DNA from: Lachnospiraceae bacterium UBA7205
GTDB lineage: Bacteria; Bacillota; Clostridia; Lachnospirales; Lachnospiraceae
Assembly (NCBI GenBank): GCA_002490665.1
Contig: DKUL01000035.1
Location: forward strand, 49,638-113,637
Length of the DNA stretch: 64,000 nucleotides
Direction of reading: 5' to 3'
Shown here one piece after another: positions 1 to 9,101 of the stretch (its first letter is position 1; each line of letters begins with the position of its first letter). The notes beneath the pieces were generated by a model. It was not told where the DNA came from. It was given only the letters and a program-made list of their open reading frames with translations, and searched no databases. Both the position numbers and the translations under genes were made by a program.

Positions 1-967
1 GTTTTATCTCGCACGAAACCATTGTTTCCGGAAAGTCACCACATATTTGATACAGTGTTTGAATATTCTGAAATAAAACTATCTCCTGTATTTGTTCTCC
101 ACATATTTTTAAAGCTGTTTCAAAAAAGTCATTGGCAAAATCGCTATATACAAACAGTTCACTTTCTCTGCATCTGTCTGACAACCCAGCGACAAAATCT
201 AATTTTATCTTGTCCATAACCGTTTCCATGTCACTTTTGTAATTCGCCTGATCTACCGCCTTAATCATTTTAAGAAAATCATTTGCGTGCTCGATATCAA
301 ATAATGATGTTGTTGTTGAGTTTTCCCTGTAACGTCTCCTTAACAGGAATTCTGGAATATACATCACGCGCCTTGCCGACGAAAGCACCCTGCAATAAAA
401 CTCATTATCTTCATAATATATTCCTGTCAGAAACCTCAATTCATACTCCCTTATAAACCTTGCAGACGAATAGAGAAGACCAGGGGATGGGACAAATCTT
501 TCTTGTAAATATTTATTTGCAAATTCCACACCACTGAATACACTATTGCGCTCTTTTATAATTGAAGTTCTGTCATAAAAACCTGTATCATATTCTATAT
601 TTCCAAATGCACAGGCATCAAACATAACAACATCCAGACTATACTCTTTTGCACACTGATAACATATTTCCAGAGCCATATCCGCAAGGCAGTCATCAGA
701 ATCCATAAAGTAAATATATTCCCCTGATGCAATCCCAATTCCCCTGTTTCTTGCAGCACCTTGTTTCTTATTCTGCTGCGAAATGATTATCATATCAGGA
801 TGTTCTCTCTTTATTTCTTCCAATACCTCAAGACTATTGTCTGTTGAACCATCATTGATTGCTATTACTTCTATATCTTTCTGGGTCTGATTGAAAATAC
901 TGTCAAAACAGTCTCGCAGATATGCGGCTGTATTGTATACCGGAACAATTATTGATGTTTTTATCAT
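1..967 (-). CDS. GT2-family glycosyltransferase (3' end outside window)
   Basis: The reading frame is open from the ATG at 967 to the window edge (322 codons), so the C-terminus lies outside. The N-terminus MIKTSIIVPVYNTAAYL, followed by a conserved NDGSTDNS and the metal-binding MDSDD, is a classic GT-A family 2 glycosyltransferase. Such enzymes transfer a sugar from a nucleotide-sugar to a lipid-linked or protein-linked acceptor on the cytoplasmic face of the membrane. The start lies 4 bp after the stop of the upstream gene, so the two are probably translationally coupled. Donor and acceptor cannot be deduced. Whether it ends in the Rossmann module seen in its neighbours cannot be checked here. 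Confidence 0.9.
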   Translation of the reverse strand, partial: MIKTSIIVPVYNTAAYLRDCFDSIFNQTQKDIEVIAINDGSTDNSLEVLEEIKREHPDMIIISQQNKKQGAARNRGIGIASGEYIYFMDSDDCLADMALEICYQCAKEYSLDVVMFDACAFGNIEYDTGFYDRTSIIKERNSVFSGVEFANKYLQERFVPSPGLLYSSARFIREYELRFLTGIYYEDNEFYCRVLSSARRVMYIPEFLLRRRYRENSTTTSLFDIEHANDFLKMIKAVDQANYKSDMETVMDKIKLDFVAGLSDRCRESELFVYSDFANDFFETALKICGEQIQEIVLFQNIQTLYQICGDFPETMVSCEIK

Positions 968-971
968 ACAC

Positions 972-2291
972 TTATTCACCCACTCGTTGTTCTAAATAGG
1001 AAAAAATATTAATAATTTCACCGAATCCATCAGTTGCTGTGTTGATATCATCAAACCACAAATCATCTGTAATCCAAATCACACAGTTCTCCTTTATCAC
1101 TGACTCCCATCCCAGAATGCTATAGCCGGCTATTTCTTTCCCATGCTTAGACACATCACTATCTATTACATAATCAATTGACAGTCCCAATTCATTGAAA
1201 TATGTCAGGAACTCCGATCCCATTTTTCCTGCGCCCCACCAGACAATTTTTATACCATTATTTTTGTAATCACTGATAAGCTTTATTATTTTCTCATCCG
1301 AGCAGGATAATAGTATGCTGCAATATGATGCCATTTTCCTTGAATGCAGAATATTATCTATTATTTTCATCTGGATCATCGAAAGCCTACCCTCATTATA
1401 CCATTCCATGATTCCCCACTTTTCAAGATAGACCGTTTTCAGCTTATTGACTGTCTCGTCAAGGTAGACTTCAGAAAAACGTTCCAATCCATTATAAATA
1501 TCTTTTATTGCCTTATCTATAAAGCTTTTTTGTACTAATTTATAAATTCCCTTCCCCAATGCAAAATCAAAAACAGCATCCAATGCCTCACAGATAAAGT
1601 CTTTTTTCCTAAACCATGTTGTCGTGATGCTTTCTTCACGTTTATACCTGATAAAATAAAGCACCTTATCAATAAACACAAGCCTGCAAGAACATAATAC
1701 GCTGGAATAAGAATAAAATAAGTCATTTGTACATGGCAGATCCTGAAATGTAATATCATTCTGCAACAGCAATTTCCTACGAACCATTTTATCACATGGG
1801 GAATGCATTATTATCTGGAAAATAGATTCCAAACGAGCTGGATTCTCTATGACAGGATAACCAGGAATCATTTTCCTGGTTTTTTCCATATGCGCTATGG
1901 GGATGCGCTTATTATCTACAAAACATTCCAAATAGCATATTCCTATGTCAGCATCATTTTTTCTACAGCATTCATACATCCTGCCTAACATTTCCGGATG
2001 TAAAATATCATCACAGTCAAGAAAAATGACATAATCACCACTAGCAGCCTCCAGCCCCTTATTTCTTGAACAGGCTGCCCCTGATCTCGTTTTATTCTCA
2101 ATCAAGACGATATCTCTTTGCTTTTGATACTCTGATATGATTGACATGGACAAATCTGTAGAAGCATCATCTACACATATAATTTCAAAATTTTGAAATG
2201 TTTGATTCATCAGGCTGTCAAAAAACTCATTCAAATATGGCTCTGCATTATATATGGGAATAATGCATGAAACAGCAGTATCTTTTATCAT
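972..2291 (-). CDS. GT2-family glycosyltransferase with C-terminal Rossmann-like module
   Basis: 439 aa. The N-terminal GT-A domain (about residues 5-230) carries SCIIPIYNAEPYL, DDASTD and FLDCDD, the nucleotide and metal sites of family 2 enzymes. The last 95 or so residues are a separate Rossmann-like module starting IKIVWWGAGKMGSEF. A further in-frame start lies 36 bp upstream, but the ATG at 2291 is preceded by AAGGGG at normal distance and avoids overlap with the previous gene, so it was chosen. The gene sits in a run of co-directional glycosyltransferases and probably adds one residue of a surface glycan. The sugar specificity is unknown. Confidence 0.88.
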   Translation of the reverse strand: MIKDTAVSCIIPIYNAEPYLNEFFDSLMNQTFQNFEIICVDDASTDLSMSIISEYQKQRDIVLIENKTRSGAACSRNKGLEAASGDYVIFLDCDDILHPEMLGRMYECCRKNDADIGICYLECFVDNKRIPIAHMEKTRKMIPGYPVIENPARLESIFQIIMHSPCDKMVRRKLLLQNDITFQDLPCTNDLFYSYSSVLCSCRLVFIDKVLYFIRYKREESITTTWFRKKDFICEALDAVFDFALGKGIYKLVQKSFIDKAIKDIYNGLERFSEVYLDETVNKLKTVYLEKWGIMEWYNEGRLSMIQMKIIDNILHSRKMASYCSILLSCSDEKIIKLISDYKNNGIKIVWWGAGKMGSEFLTYFNELGLSIDYVIDSDVSKHGKEIAGYSILGWESVIKENCVIWITDDLWFDDINTATDGFGEIINIFSYLEQRVGE

Positions 2292-2319
2292 GTTCCTAGT
2301 CCCCTTAATCTTGTAAATA

Positions 2320-3495
2320 TTAGTCAAATCTTATATTCAAATCCATCATCCAGTCTTCCTGCCAGATTATTTTTTTAGCCGAAACTCCCATATCCTTTAA
2401 TTGACCTATGATATCCAGCGCCATATTTCTGCGGCTTACACCTACAACAATATAATCATACTGTTCCTGCAATATCATATCCGGATTTTTCACATCTCCA
2501 TATGGAATATTTATCATTTCATAATTCAAATCAACCCATAAAACAATATCACAATAATGGTTTTTGGCAATCTGTCTGTAAAAATCACGTCCAACAGTAC
2601 CAGCCCCATACAGAACCACACTGCTGCCCTGACTGACCAATTCATATGGAAACAAATATTTCTGTATAAACAGTGAATAATATCTGCTCAATCCAGCAGT
2701 CAGCCTGGAAGAAATCAGTCTCTCAAGCTGTAACATTAATATTTCTTTTTCTTCATGCAATACAAATTCTTTTTTCAAAATATCATACACATTTCGCATC
2801 GTCGCAAAATAGACAGATGCTTCTGTGCCAAATGTACTCAATGAATTCATCCTTCTGACATAATGATACTCACAAACATCTATGATGCTAATCTTTTTCG
2901 CATTTAGTAAAATTGGATATACCGTCACCGTATCCTCGTCACATTCGACACAGTCATTTACTGACATTTGCCGCTCATATGCAAGACTCTTTTTAAATAA
3001 TTTACTACAATTACTTGGAAAAATCCTCTCCAACATAACCGGATATATAAAATGCTTTATGCTTTCCTCAGTATATACTCCGTTTGGTATCTCATTTGTA
3101 GCCTTTTCAGCTTCCCCATTCACGGATTCCATCACAAATCCCGCTATCACAACATCCACAGTTCCGCAGTCTGTTGCATTTATCATTGATTGTATGTAAT
3201 CTTTTTCCACCCAGTCATCACCATCTATATGTGCCACATACTCGCCACTGGCAAGTTGCATTCCTGCTTTTCTGGCACTGACCAAGCCGCCATTTTCTTT
3301 ATGTACTACTATTACTCTCCTATCATTGTCTGCATATTTTTGACATATTTCCAGACTCCCGTCTGTAGAACCATCGTCTACGAGAATAATTTCCAGATCC
3401 TTGTATGTTTGTTCTATAATACTCGCGATACATCTTTCAATTTCATTTTCTATATTGTAAACTGGAACAATTACACTAACCACGTTATGCGTCAC
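2320..3495 (-). CDS. GT2-family glycosyltransferase with C-terminal Rossmann-like module
   Basis: 391 aa from a GTG start with AGGA just upstream. The GT-A domain is N-terminal (SVIVPVYNIENEIERC, DDGSTDGS, HIDGDDW). After a helical middle, the final 105 residues form a Rossmann-like module beginning SVVLYGAGTVGRDFY and ending in a beta strand with IIWQEDW. The 5' end overlaps the 3' end of the nucleotidyltransferase gene by 11 bp, which indicates translational coupling. The likely role is assembly of a repeat unit for a surface glycan; the substrate is not predictable. Confidence 0.88.
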   Translation of the reverse strand: MTHNVVSVIVPVYNIENEIERCIASIIEQTYKDLEIILVDDGSTDGSLEICQKYADNDRRVIVVHKENGGLVSARKAGMQLASGEYVAHIDGDDWVEKDYIQSMINATDCGTVDVVIAGFVMESVNGEAEKATNEIPNGVYTEESIKHFIYPVMLERIFPSNCSKLFKKSLAYERQMSVNDCVECDEDTVTVYPILLNAKKISIIDVCEYHYVRRMNSLSTFGTEASVYFATMRNVYDILKKEFVLHEEKEILMLQLERLISSRLTAGLSRYYSLFIQKYLFPYELVSQGSSVVLYGAGTVGRDFYRQIAKNHYCDIVLWVDLNYEMINIPYGDVKNPDMILQEQYDYIVVGVSRRNMALDIIGQLKDMGVSAKKIIWQEDWMMDLNIRFD

Positions 3496-4195
3496 TCTTT
3501 CCTATTTTTTTATAATCTTCCCGTGCTTTTTCATAATCATCCATTCTGCCAATGTCAATCCAGTATTCTTCAATGTCATATTTTGCAATTGGCAGTTTAT
3601 TTTCCAGCATATACTGTAACAGCATATCTATACCATAGTAGGTATCCTTTGGAATATACTGAAGTATTTCCGGTTTTAGAATATATACGCCAGCAAGGGC
3701 ATAAGTAATGATATTGGGCTTTTCTTCTATTTTTGTAATAAACTCATCATCGAAGCTGATATTTCCAAAATCATAGGGCATCACAATCTGTTTAATCCCT
3801 GCAACAAATAACGAAGATTTTTTACATGAAATATCATACATTTTTTTCATGTCCAGCAATGTCAGAATATCTCCATTCATAACAAGGAATGGGGCTGATG
3901 ATAACTGCGCCTCCAGTAATTTTAACGGTCCTGCTGTTCCGAGACGCTTCGCCTCTTTGCTGATTGTCACTTTGATGTCATAACGTGAACCATCACCTAT
4001 AAAATTCTCAATATAATTACTTTTATAATTGGTTGCCAATATCACTTCGTCAAATCCGCACTGTGCCAATCGTTCAATCTGCACCTCCAGTATTGCCTTC
4101 TCACCGATAGGCAATAAGGGTTTCGGAATGGCATCTGTAAATGGTTTTAACCTGGTTCCTAGTCCGCCCGCCATAATAACAGCCTTTTTTTGCAT
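3485..4195 (-). CDS. Sugar-1-phosphate nucleotidyltransferase
   Basis: 236 aa. The N-terminus AVIMAGGLGTRLKPFTDAIP with PKPLLPIGEKAILE is the signature G-G-x-G-T-R-L and PK-binding loop of the RmlA/GlmU-N/GDP-sugar pyrophosphorylase superfamily; MNGDI is the metal site. The length fits a single-domain enzyme without a left-handed beta helix. It would activate a sugar-1-phosphate with an NTP; which NTP and sugar is unknown. A TTG 12 bp upstream is in frame, but the ATG at 4195 has GGAG at ideal spacing. The next gene in the operon is a LegB-like dehydratase, the pairing seen in nonulosonate and deoxy-sugar pathways (PtmE/LegB), so a GDP- or CDP-sugar product is possible. Confidence 0.88.
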   Translation of the reverse strand: MQKKAVIMAGGLGTRLKPFTDAIPKPLLPIGEKAILEVQIERLAQCGFDEVILATNYKSNYIENFIGDGSRYDIKVTISKEAKRLGTAGPLKLLEAQLSSAPFLVMNGDILTLLDMKKMYDISCKKSSLFVAGIKQIVMPYDFGNISFDDEFITKIEEKPNIITYALAGVYILKPEILQYIPKDTYYGIDMLLQYMLENKLPIAKYDIEEYWIDIGRMDDYEKAREDYKKIGKSDA

Positions 4196-4222
4196 CGTTT
4201 TCTCCAATCCGTACTTATCGTC

Positions 4223-5203
4223 TTATAAATTATATCTATCTGCCTTATATGCATCCATATGCGTTTTTAGGAACTCAATCGTTTCAGCCAGTCCCTGTTC
4301 CAATGTATACTTTGGCTCCCATCCTGTCAGCTTCCTTATTTTTTCATTACATCCCAGTAAACGACTCACCTCACTTTTTTCAGGACGCATCCTGACTTCA
4401 TCACACACGATCTGCGCATCCGGATTAATCTGTCGGATTAACTCTTCCGCCAATTCGCCTATTGAAACTTCCTTCTGTGTTGCAATATTAATCTCTTCAC
4501 CTATTGTATGTTCTTGTTCGGCTATCTTTATAAATCCGCTTACTGTATCCTTTACATAGTTAAAATCCCTTGTCGGAGTCAGAGAACCAAGTTTTATCTG
4601 CTCATATCCTGCCAAAAGCTGTGTAATAATTGTTGGAATCACCGCTCTGGCTGACTGCCTCGGTCCATATGTATTAAATGGTCTTACTATTGTTACTGGT
4701 AAATTGAAGCTGCGATAAAATGATTCCGCAAGCCGATCCGCACCTATTTTTGTCGCCGAATATGGTGATTGTCCCTGAAATGGATGTTCTTCATCTATTG
4801 GCACATATTTTGCCGTACCATATACTTCTGAAGTAGATGTAACAATTACACGTTCAATATTATGCCTGCGTGCGGCCTGTAGTATATTTAATGTCCCTTT
4901 TATATTGGTATCCACATAGGAATCCGGTGAATAATAGCTGAACGGAATTGCAATTAGCGCCGCAAGATGAAAAACACCATCCACATTTTCAAGCGCTTCA
5001 TTTACCCCATTTGGGTCCCGCACATCTCCACTAAAAACTTCTATTTGTGATAACTTCTCTTCAGGCAAGGAATCTAACCATCCCCAGCTGTTAAATGAAT
5101 TATATAAAACAAATGCCTTAACATCATAACCGCATTCCAGCAATGCTTCCGTAAGATGACTGCCTATAAAACCATCCGCACCGGTAACCAAAACTTTCTT
5201 CAT
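4223..5203 (-). CDS. NAD-dependent sugar-nucleotide 4,6-dehydratase, LegB-like SDR
   Basis: 326 aa extended short-chain dehydrogenase/reductase. The Rossmann motif VTGADGFIGSHL is at the N-terminus, the catalytic S-S/T with Y-x-x-x-K appears as SPYSATK, and the sugar-binding loop is RPFNTYGPRQSARAVIP. The NSWGWLD segment and overall spacing resemble LegB, the GDP-GlcNAc 4,6-dehydratase of the legionaminate pathway. GDP-mannose or UDP-sugar 4,6-dehydratase are alternatives. AAGGAG lies upstream of the ATG. Its neighbours are a nucleotidyltransferase downstream and a cobalamin radical SAM protein upstream. No LegC/LegG/LegI homologues are in the window, so a full legionaminate route is not shown. 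Confidence 0.85.
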   Translation of the reverse strand: MKKVLVTGADGFIGSHLTEALLECGYDVKAFVLYNSFNSWGWLDSLPEEKLSQIEVFSGDVRDPNGVNEALENVDGVFHLAALIAIPFSYYSPDSYVDTNIKGTLNILQAARRHNIERVIVTSTSEVYGTAKYVPIDEEHPFQGQSPYSATKIGADRLAESFYRSFNLPVTIVRPFNTYGPRQSARAVIPTIITQLLAGYEQIKLGSLTPTRDFNYVKDTVSGFIKIAEQEHTIGEEINIATQKEVSIGELAEELIRQINPDAQIVCDEVRMRPEKSEVSRLLGCNEKIRKLTGWEPKYTLEQGLAETIEFLKTHMDAYKADRYNL

Positions 5204-5224
5204 ATGGCATTTTGCTCCTTCCCC

Positions 5225-6532
5225 TTAATATCCTGAACGTCCCGGTTTTTGCAATGATTTGTTTTTATCCGGATTCTGCCGCCATGCCGCTTTATCTCTG
5301 AAATATTTTACCAAATAATCCTGCCAATAGTGTAAATCTGCATTTGACAACGTATTTGTACTTGTAAATGTATTCTGATATTCATCAGATGCAGCATAAT
5401 TAATTGCGGAATGAATTTCATCCTTGTAATCACGGCTTCCTGGTACAGGAATATAGATCGTGAAACCTACCTCATCCGGATCTATTTCTTCGATAAATGA
5501 AATCCTTTCTTTTATTGTGTCTTCTGTCTCATTCGGTGTAAAACCAAGTATAAAATACCCCTTCCTTATCAATCCCATTTCTTTTGTAATCCGAAATGCT
5601 TCTTTTACTTTTTCGGGTGTAATTGGTTTTCCGGTTTCTTTCATTAGAGAAGGTCCCGCCTCTACTCCCATCCATACCTCTGTCAGACCTGATTCCTGCA
5701 TCTTTTCAAGCGTCCGTCTTTCTTCTGGTCTCAAAATCATCGAGGCAACAACATTCATCCCATATTTGAACCGAACCTCATTTTTAATCTTCAGTTCTGC
5801 CATTTCATACATATCAGGCGTTAAAAACACCTCCGCGTCACACGTAAGCACCATACTATTTTCATCCATTCCCCATCTGTCACGCAGTTCTATCATTTCA
5901 TCCACAATATTCTGTGCTGTACGCGTTCTCTTGTTTGGCTTTGCAAAGCTGCTTCCCGCACAAAATATGCAATCAAACGGACATACACTTCTTTGCAGCT
6001 CCATAGATGTTTTTCGTATTTCACCCATGTTTTTTAACTTTTCAAAATGCCTGTCTATTTTGATTAATTCTCTATCGGGAAAGGGAATAGCATCAAGGTT
6101 TGCCATAATCTGTTTTCGAATTACGCGCTTCTTCGCCTTACCGGAAATTACCTCCATCCATGATTCCTCACCTGGTCCCTGCAAAAAGTAGTCCACCTTA
6201 CCGCCCCACTTTTCTAACAATTTTTCCTCCGAAAAACCATTTACGGCATAACCGCCCCATACGATTTTTGCCATATCATTGACAACTTTTATTTTTCCTA
6301 ACAATTCCAGTGCGGCATCTACAGAAAAAGAAGTTAATGAAAAACCAATGACCTGCGCTTCCCTGCACCCTTCCACAATTATGTCATCAGAATCAAAACG
6401 GCCATCGAAGAATGCATAATCTTCCCTTGAATACCCCCCATATTTATAGGAATACGAAGCCAAATATCCAACCCCCAAAGCCTCCCATTGATGAATACTT
6501 TTAGGTCTGATAAAAACAAATCTTCGTCCCAT
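5225..6532 (-). CDS. B12-binding-domain radical SAM protein
   Basis: 435 aa. The first 150 residues look like a cobalamin-binding Rossmann domain (LGVGYLASYSYKYGG, VIGFSLTSFSVD, WGGYAVNG). A radical SAM core follows, with the cluster motif CPFDCIFC at about residue 185. This class (BchE/HpnJ-like) performs radical methylations or rearrangements on unactivated carbons. In this locus it may C-methylate or otherwise modify a sugar; that is inference. An in-frame ATG lies 63 bp upstream, but GGAGGAAAGG sits directly before the ATG at 6532, which also removes most of the overlap with the upstream glycosyltransferase. Confidence 0.82.
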   Translation of the reverse strand: MGRRFVFIRPKSIHQWEALGVGYLASYSYKYGGYSREDYAFFDGRFDSDDIIVEGCREAQVIGFSLTSFSVDAALELLGKIKVVNDMAKIVWGGYAVNGFSEEKLLEKWGGKVDYFLQGPGEESWMEVISGKAKKRVIRKQIMANLDAIPFPDRELIKIDRHFEKLKNMGEIRKTSMELQRSVCPFDCIFCAGSSFAKPNKRTRTAQNIVDEMIELRDRWGMDENSMVLTCDAEVFLTPDMYEMAELKIKNEVRFKYGMNVVASMILRPEERRTLEKMQESGLTEVWMGVEAGPSLMKETGKPITPEKVKEAFRITKEMGLIRKGYFILGFTPNETEDTIKERISFIEEIDPDEVGFTIYIPVPGSRDYKDEIHSAINYAASDEYQNTFTSTNTLSNADLHYWQDYLVKYFRDKAAWRQNPDKNKSLQKPGRSGY

Positions 6533-6567
6533 CTTATTATTCCTTTCCTCCATAAATCTACAGTACT

Positions 6568-8067
6568 TTACATATTCTCCAATTCCGCCAGCCATTCAAC
6601 ATACGTTATAATCTCGGAAGATACTTTATTGCCGTATGTGGCTTTCAGCTCATCCATGCAGCCTCCAGGAGTCATGATGACTACGCTTAATTCCTTTTCT
6701 CCCAACAGATCCGGTTTTAATATTGTGCCAGGATACCAATTAATTTGGTTTACATTTTTATCAAACAGACAGATTTGCTTATCACCTATAACTTCAGCCA
6801 GTTTTTGATATGCAAGTCCTCCAAGGATGCCCGCACCATATATTCCGACATTCTGATAGTTATTTTTCCTAATCCAGCTCTCTATTCTTTCTCCCATATT
6901 GTCAAATAACGTATTTTGTTTCGAACACATAGAACCCTCATAATAAAGTTTCCGCCATCGCTCATTTCCGGCACTATCCTCCTGAAATTTCTCTGAAGCT
7001 GCCTTATTTCGTGAAAACAGTTTCTGCACTTCTTCAAAATTATTTAATACGTTTTCCAAGGTACCCGTTAGCTCTTCAATTCCGTCTATTTTTTCAAAAT
7101 AGGCACCCTGCTTTTCCAATTGGGAATAGTCAAGCCATTTTCCAATAATTGTTATTTTATTGCAGTATGCATATTCAATCATGGTAGAACTGTAGGCATC
7201 CGTCGGTTCTACATTTATAAAAATATCTGTAACAAGCCTCAGCAATGCAACCTCTTTAAAATCAAGATAATTGGTTATTACCACTCCCTGTGCCGCACTT
7301 TCCTTTATTGCCTGTTTAATTTCGTCCACATATTCCTTGTATTTTCCATCATATGTCATTGGGACAATTATAAACAATTTTTCTTTATTCCCTTTTGAAA
7401 GTTCCTTTATTGCTTTTATGATTCTTTCATGATTATGTGCCTTCGAGGCGCTATAGCCACAAGTAACAATTTTCCTGCCAGCTGAAATATGATATTTCTC
7501 CATAAATGCTTTCTTTATGCCTTCATCTATCTTTGCTGTCTGCATAATGCTTATAACTGGTGTCTTAAATCTTATATATTGGATTTTTTCCTGCAATCTA
7601 TTGTTGTAATAATCTTTCAATTGCTCGCATATCTGTAAGGAATCTGCTACAATATAATCCGATAATTCCAACATGTATTTCTGATACCGTTTCCGTGTGT
7701 CATTTGCCCTAAGCCAGTCGCTTCCCCAGTAATTGGCGATTATTTTTTTACAAAAATTTTTAATCAGCAGCCCAACTGTTACTACTGGATAACCTAAATA
7801 ATGTAAATGGCACACGTCAAACATGCCATACTCTTTTACCTTCTCATATCCTTTCATTAAACTATCAAATTTGTTCGCACCATCCAATTCTCTTTGAACA
7901 ATTCTAATATTATTTTTTTTATAAAATACATCATATTCTTCTTTAAATTCAATCCGAAAGCCTGTCCCCCAGACTACAATCTCATCAATTTCAAGTTGTA
8001 ACAATGTTTCATGAATAAAATTGTATATATGAATTGAATAAATATCTCCAACAACCAATACTCTCAT
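6568..8067 (-). CDS. GT4-like (GT-B) glycosyltransferase with C-terminal Rossmann-like module
   Basis: 499 aa. The N-terminus MRVLVVGDIYSIHIYNF and the ANYWGSDWLR region are typical of the acceptor half of GT-B enzymes. The segment EPTDAYSSTMIEYAYCNK is the donor-binding region of family 4-like enzymes. The last 97 residues (NVGIYGAGILGGLAY onwards) are another copy of the Rossmann-like module shared in this cluster. AGGAG precedes the ATG. It is a predicted cytoplasmic glycosyltransferase for surface-glycan assembly, with unknown donor. Confidence 0.82.
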   Translation of the reverse strand: MRVLVVGDIYSIHIYNFIHETLLQLEIDEIVVWGTGFRIEFKEEYDVFYKKNNIRIVQRELDGANKFDSLMKGYEKVKEYGMFDVCHLHYLGYPVVTVGLLIKNFCKKIIANYWGSDWLRANDTRKRYQKYMLELSDYIVADSLQICEQLKDYYNNRLQEKIQYIRFKTPVISIMQTAKIDEGIKKAFMEKYHISAGRKIVTCGYSASKAHNHERIIKAIKELSKGNKEKLFIIVPMTYDGKYKEYVDEIKQAIKESAAQGVVITNYLDFKEVALLRLVTDIFINVEPTDAYSSTMIEYAYCNKITIIGKWLDYSQLEKQGAYFEKIDGIEELTGTLENVLNNFEEVQKLFSRNKAASEKFQEDSAGNERWRKLYYEGSMCSKQNTLFDNMGERIESWIRKNNYQNVGIYGAGILGGLAYQKLAEVIGDKQICLFDKNVNQINWYPGTILKPDLLGEKELSVVIMTPGGCMDELKATYGNKVSSEIITYVEWLAELENM

Positions 8068-8092
8068 TCTTAAAACTCCTATACGTCAACTT

Positions 8093-9088
8093 CTAAGTTT
8101 CTTTTCCTAAAATCCATATGGTATCATTAAATATCAAGCTAAGTTTCTCAAGTTCCTCATATTTTTGCTGGTTGACAGCAACTTTTCTTACCTTGAATCC
8201 ATAATTTATCATTTTTTGTTCTAAATCATATCCATATAACCGAACATGGTCTTCCTGTCCATAATTTTTCAATCTTTCCGCTGGTAAAATGATTGTTTTG
8301 TCCTCATAAGTCGGTTCATCCCAGCATATTGGTACAGAAAAAATGATGCTTCCGCTATTTTTTATACATCTTTTCAACTCATGAAATGCTTTTGCCTCGT
8401 TCTCTATGTGCTCCATTACATGATTGCAAATGATATAATCAAATGTATTATCCTCATATGAAATGCAAGTGATATCCTCTATTGTGTCTGCCCTGCCCTC
8501 AACTATATCTGCCGTATAATAATTGGCATTTTTTTCTTTTATTTTCTTTTCAATCTCCACTTCCGGAGCAAAATGCAATATTGTATTATTTCCTTCCATC
8601 ACATTAGTTTCTGTTTCCAAGACATATTCCAGCCATCTGCTTCTGTCAGAACTCCCGCAGATGGGACATACACATTTACTTCTATACCCCCCCCCTGTAA
8701 TATTCTTTGCTTTAAAAATGCCATCTTTCATGCCCGCCGACAAAAATATATTTGTAGCACTTCCACATATATTACAATAGAACTGACTCCCATCAAAGAG
8801 ATGTTCCAGACTGCTATATAACATCATTTTTTCGGGTTTAATATTGTATTTGTTGCTAAGGTCATTTTTTATATCTGTATACCATTTTTTTGAAGTTATA
8901 ACAATAAAATCATAATCTATTCTTTCCAGCTCGTGCGGAAATAAGGTATTCCTTCCAATATTATTCTGATTCTTCTTATCACATAATCCAAGTACATCTA
9001 TATCAAGCTCTTTTTGCCGTTCAATAATCACATTAGCAATTTGTACTCCATGTTGTCCCATTCCATATATTACAATTTTCTTTCCCAC
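8093..9088 (-). CDS. SAM-dependent methyltransferase with N-terminal Rossmann-like module and zinc ribbon
   Basis: 331 aa from a GTG start, chosen because AGGGGGAG lies 7 bp upstream and the start then falls 13 bp after the previous stop. Three parts are visible. Residues 1-110 are a Rossmann-like module (KIVIYGMGQHGVQIA). Next come two CxxC pairs (CNIC and CPIC), a likely zinc site. The rest is a class I methyltransferase (ILHFAPEVE, YTADIVEG, FDYIICNHVMEHI). It is similar in outline to Methyltransf_11 enzymes that act on sugars. The substrate is probably a nucleotide-sugar or glycan in this locus; this is inferred from context only. Confidence 0.8.
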   Translation of the reverse strand: MGKKIVIYGMGQHGVQIANVIIERQKELDIDVLGLCDKKNQNNIGRNTLFPHELERIDYDFIVITSKKWYTDIKNDLSNKYNIKPEKMMLYSSLEHLFDGSQFYCNICGSATNIFLSAGMKDGIFKAKNITGGGYRSKCVCPICGSSDRSRWLEYVLETETNVMEGNNTILHFAPEVEIEKKIKEKNANYYTADIVEGRADTIEDITCISYEDNTFDYIICNHVMEHIENEAKAFHELKRCIKNSGSIIFSVPICWDEPTYEDKTIILPAERLKNYGQEDHVRLYGYDLEQKMINYGFKVRKVAVNQQKYEELEKLSLIFNDTIWILGKET

Positions 9089-9101
9089 ATTGCATCTCCC
9101 C

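Noticed and set aside
5460..6191. Plus-strand open frame opposite the B12 radical SAM gene
   Set aside because: No motif, no ribosome-binding site, and the minus-strand gene has intact catalytic motifs.
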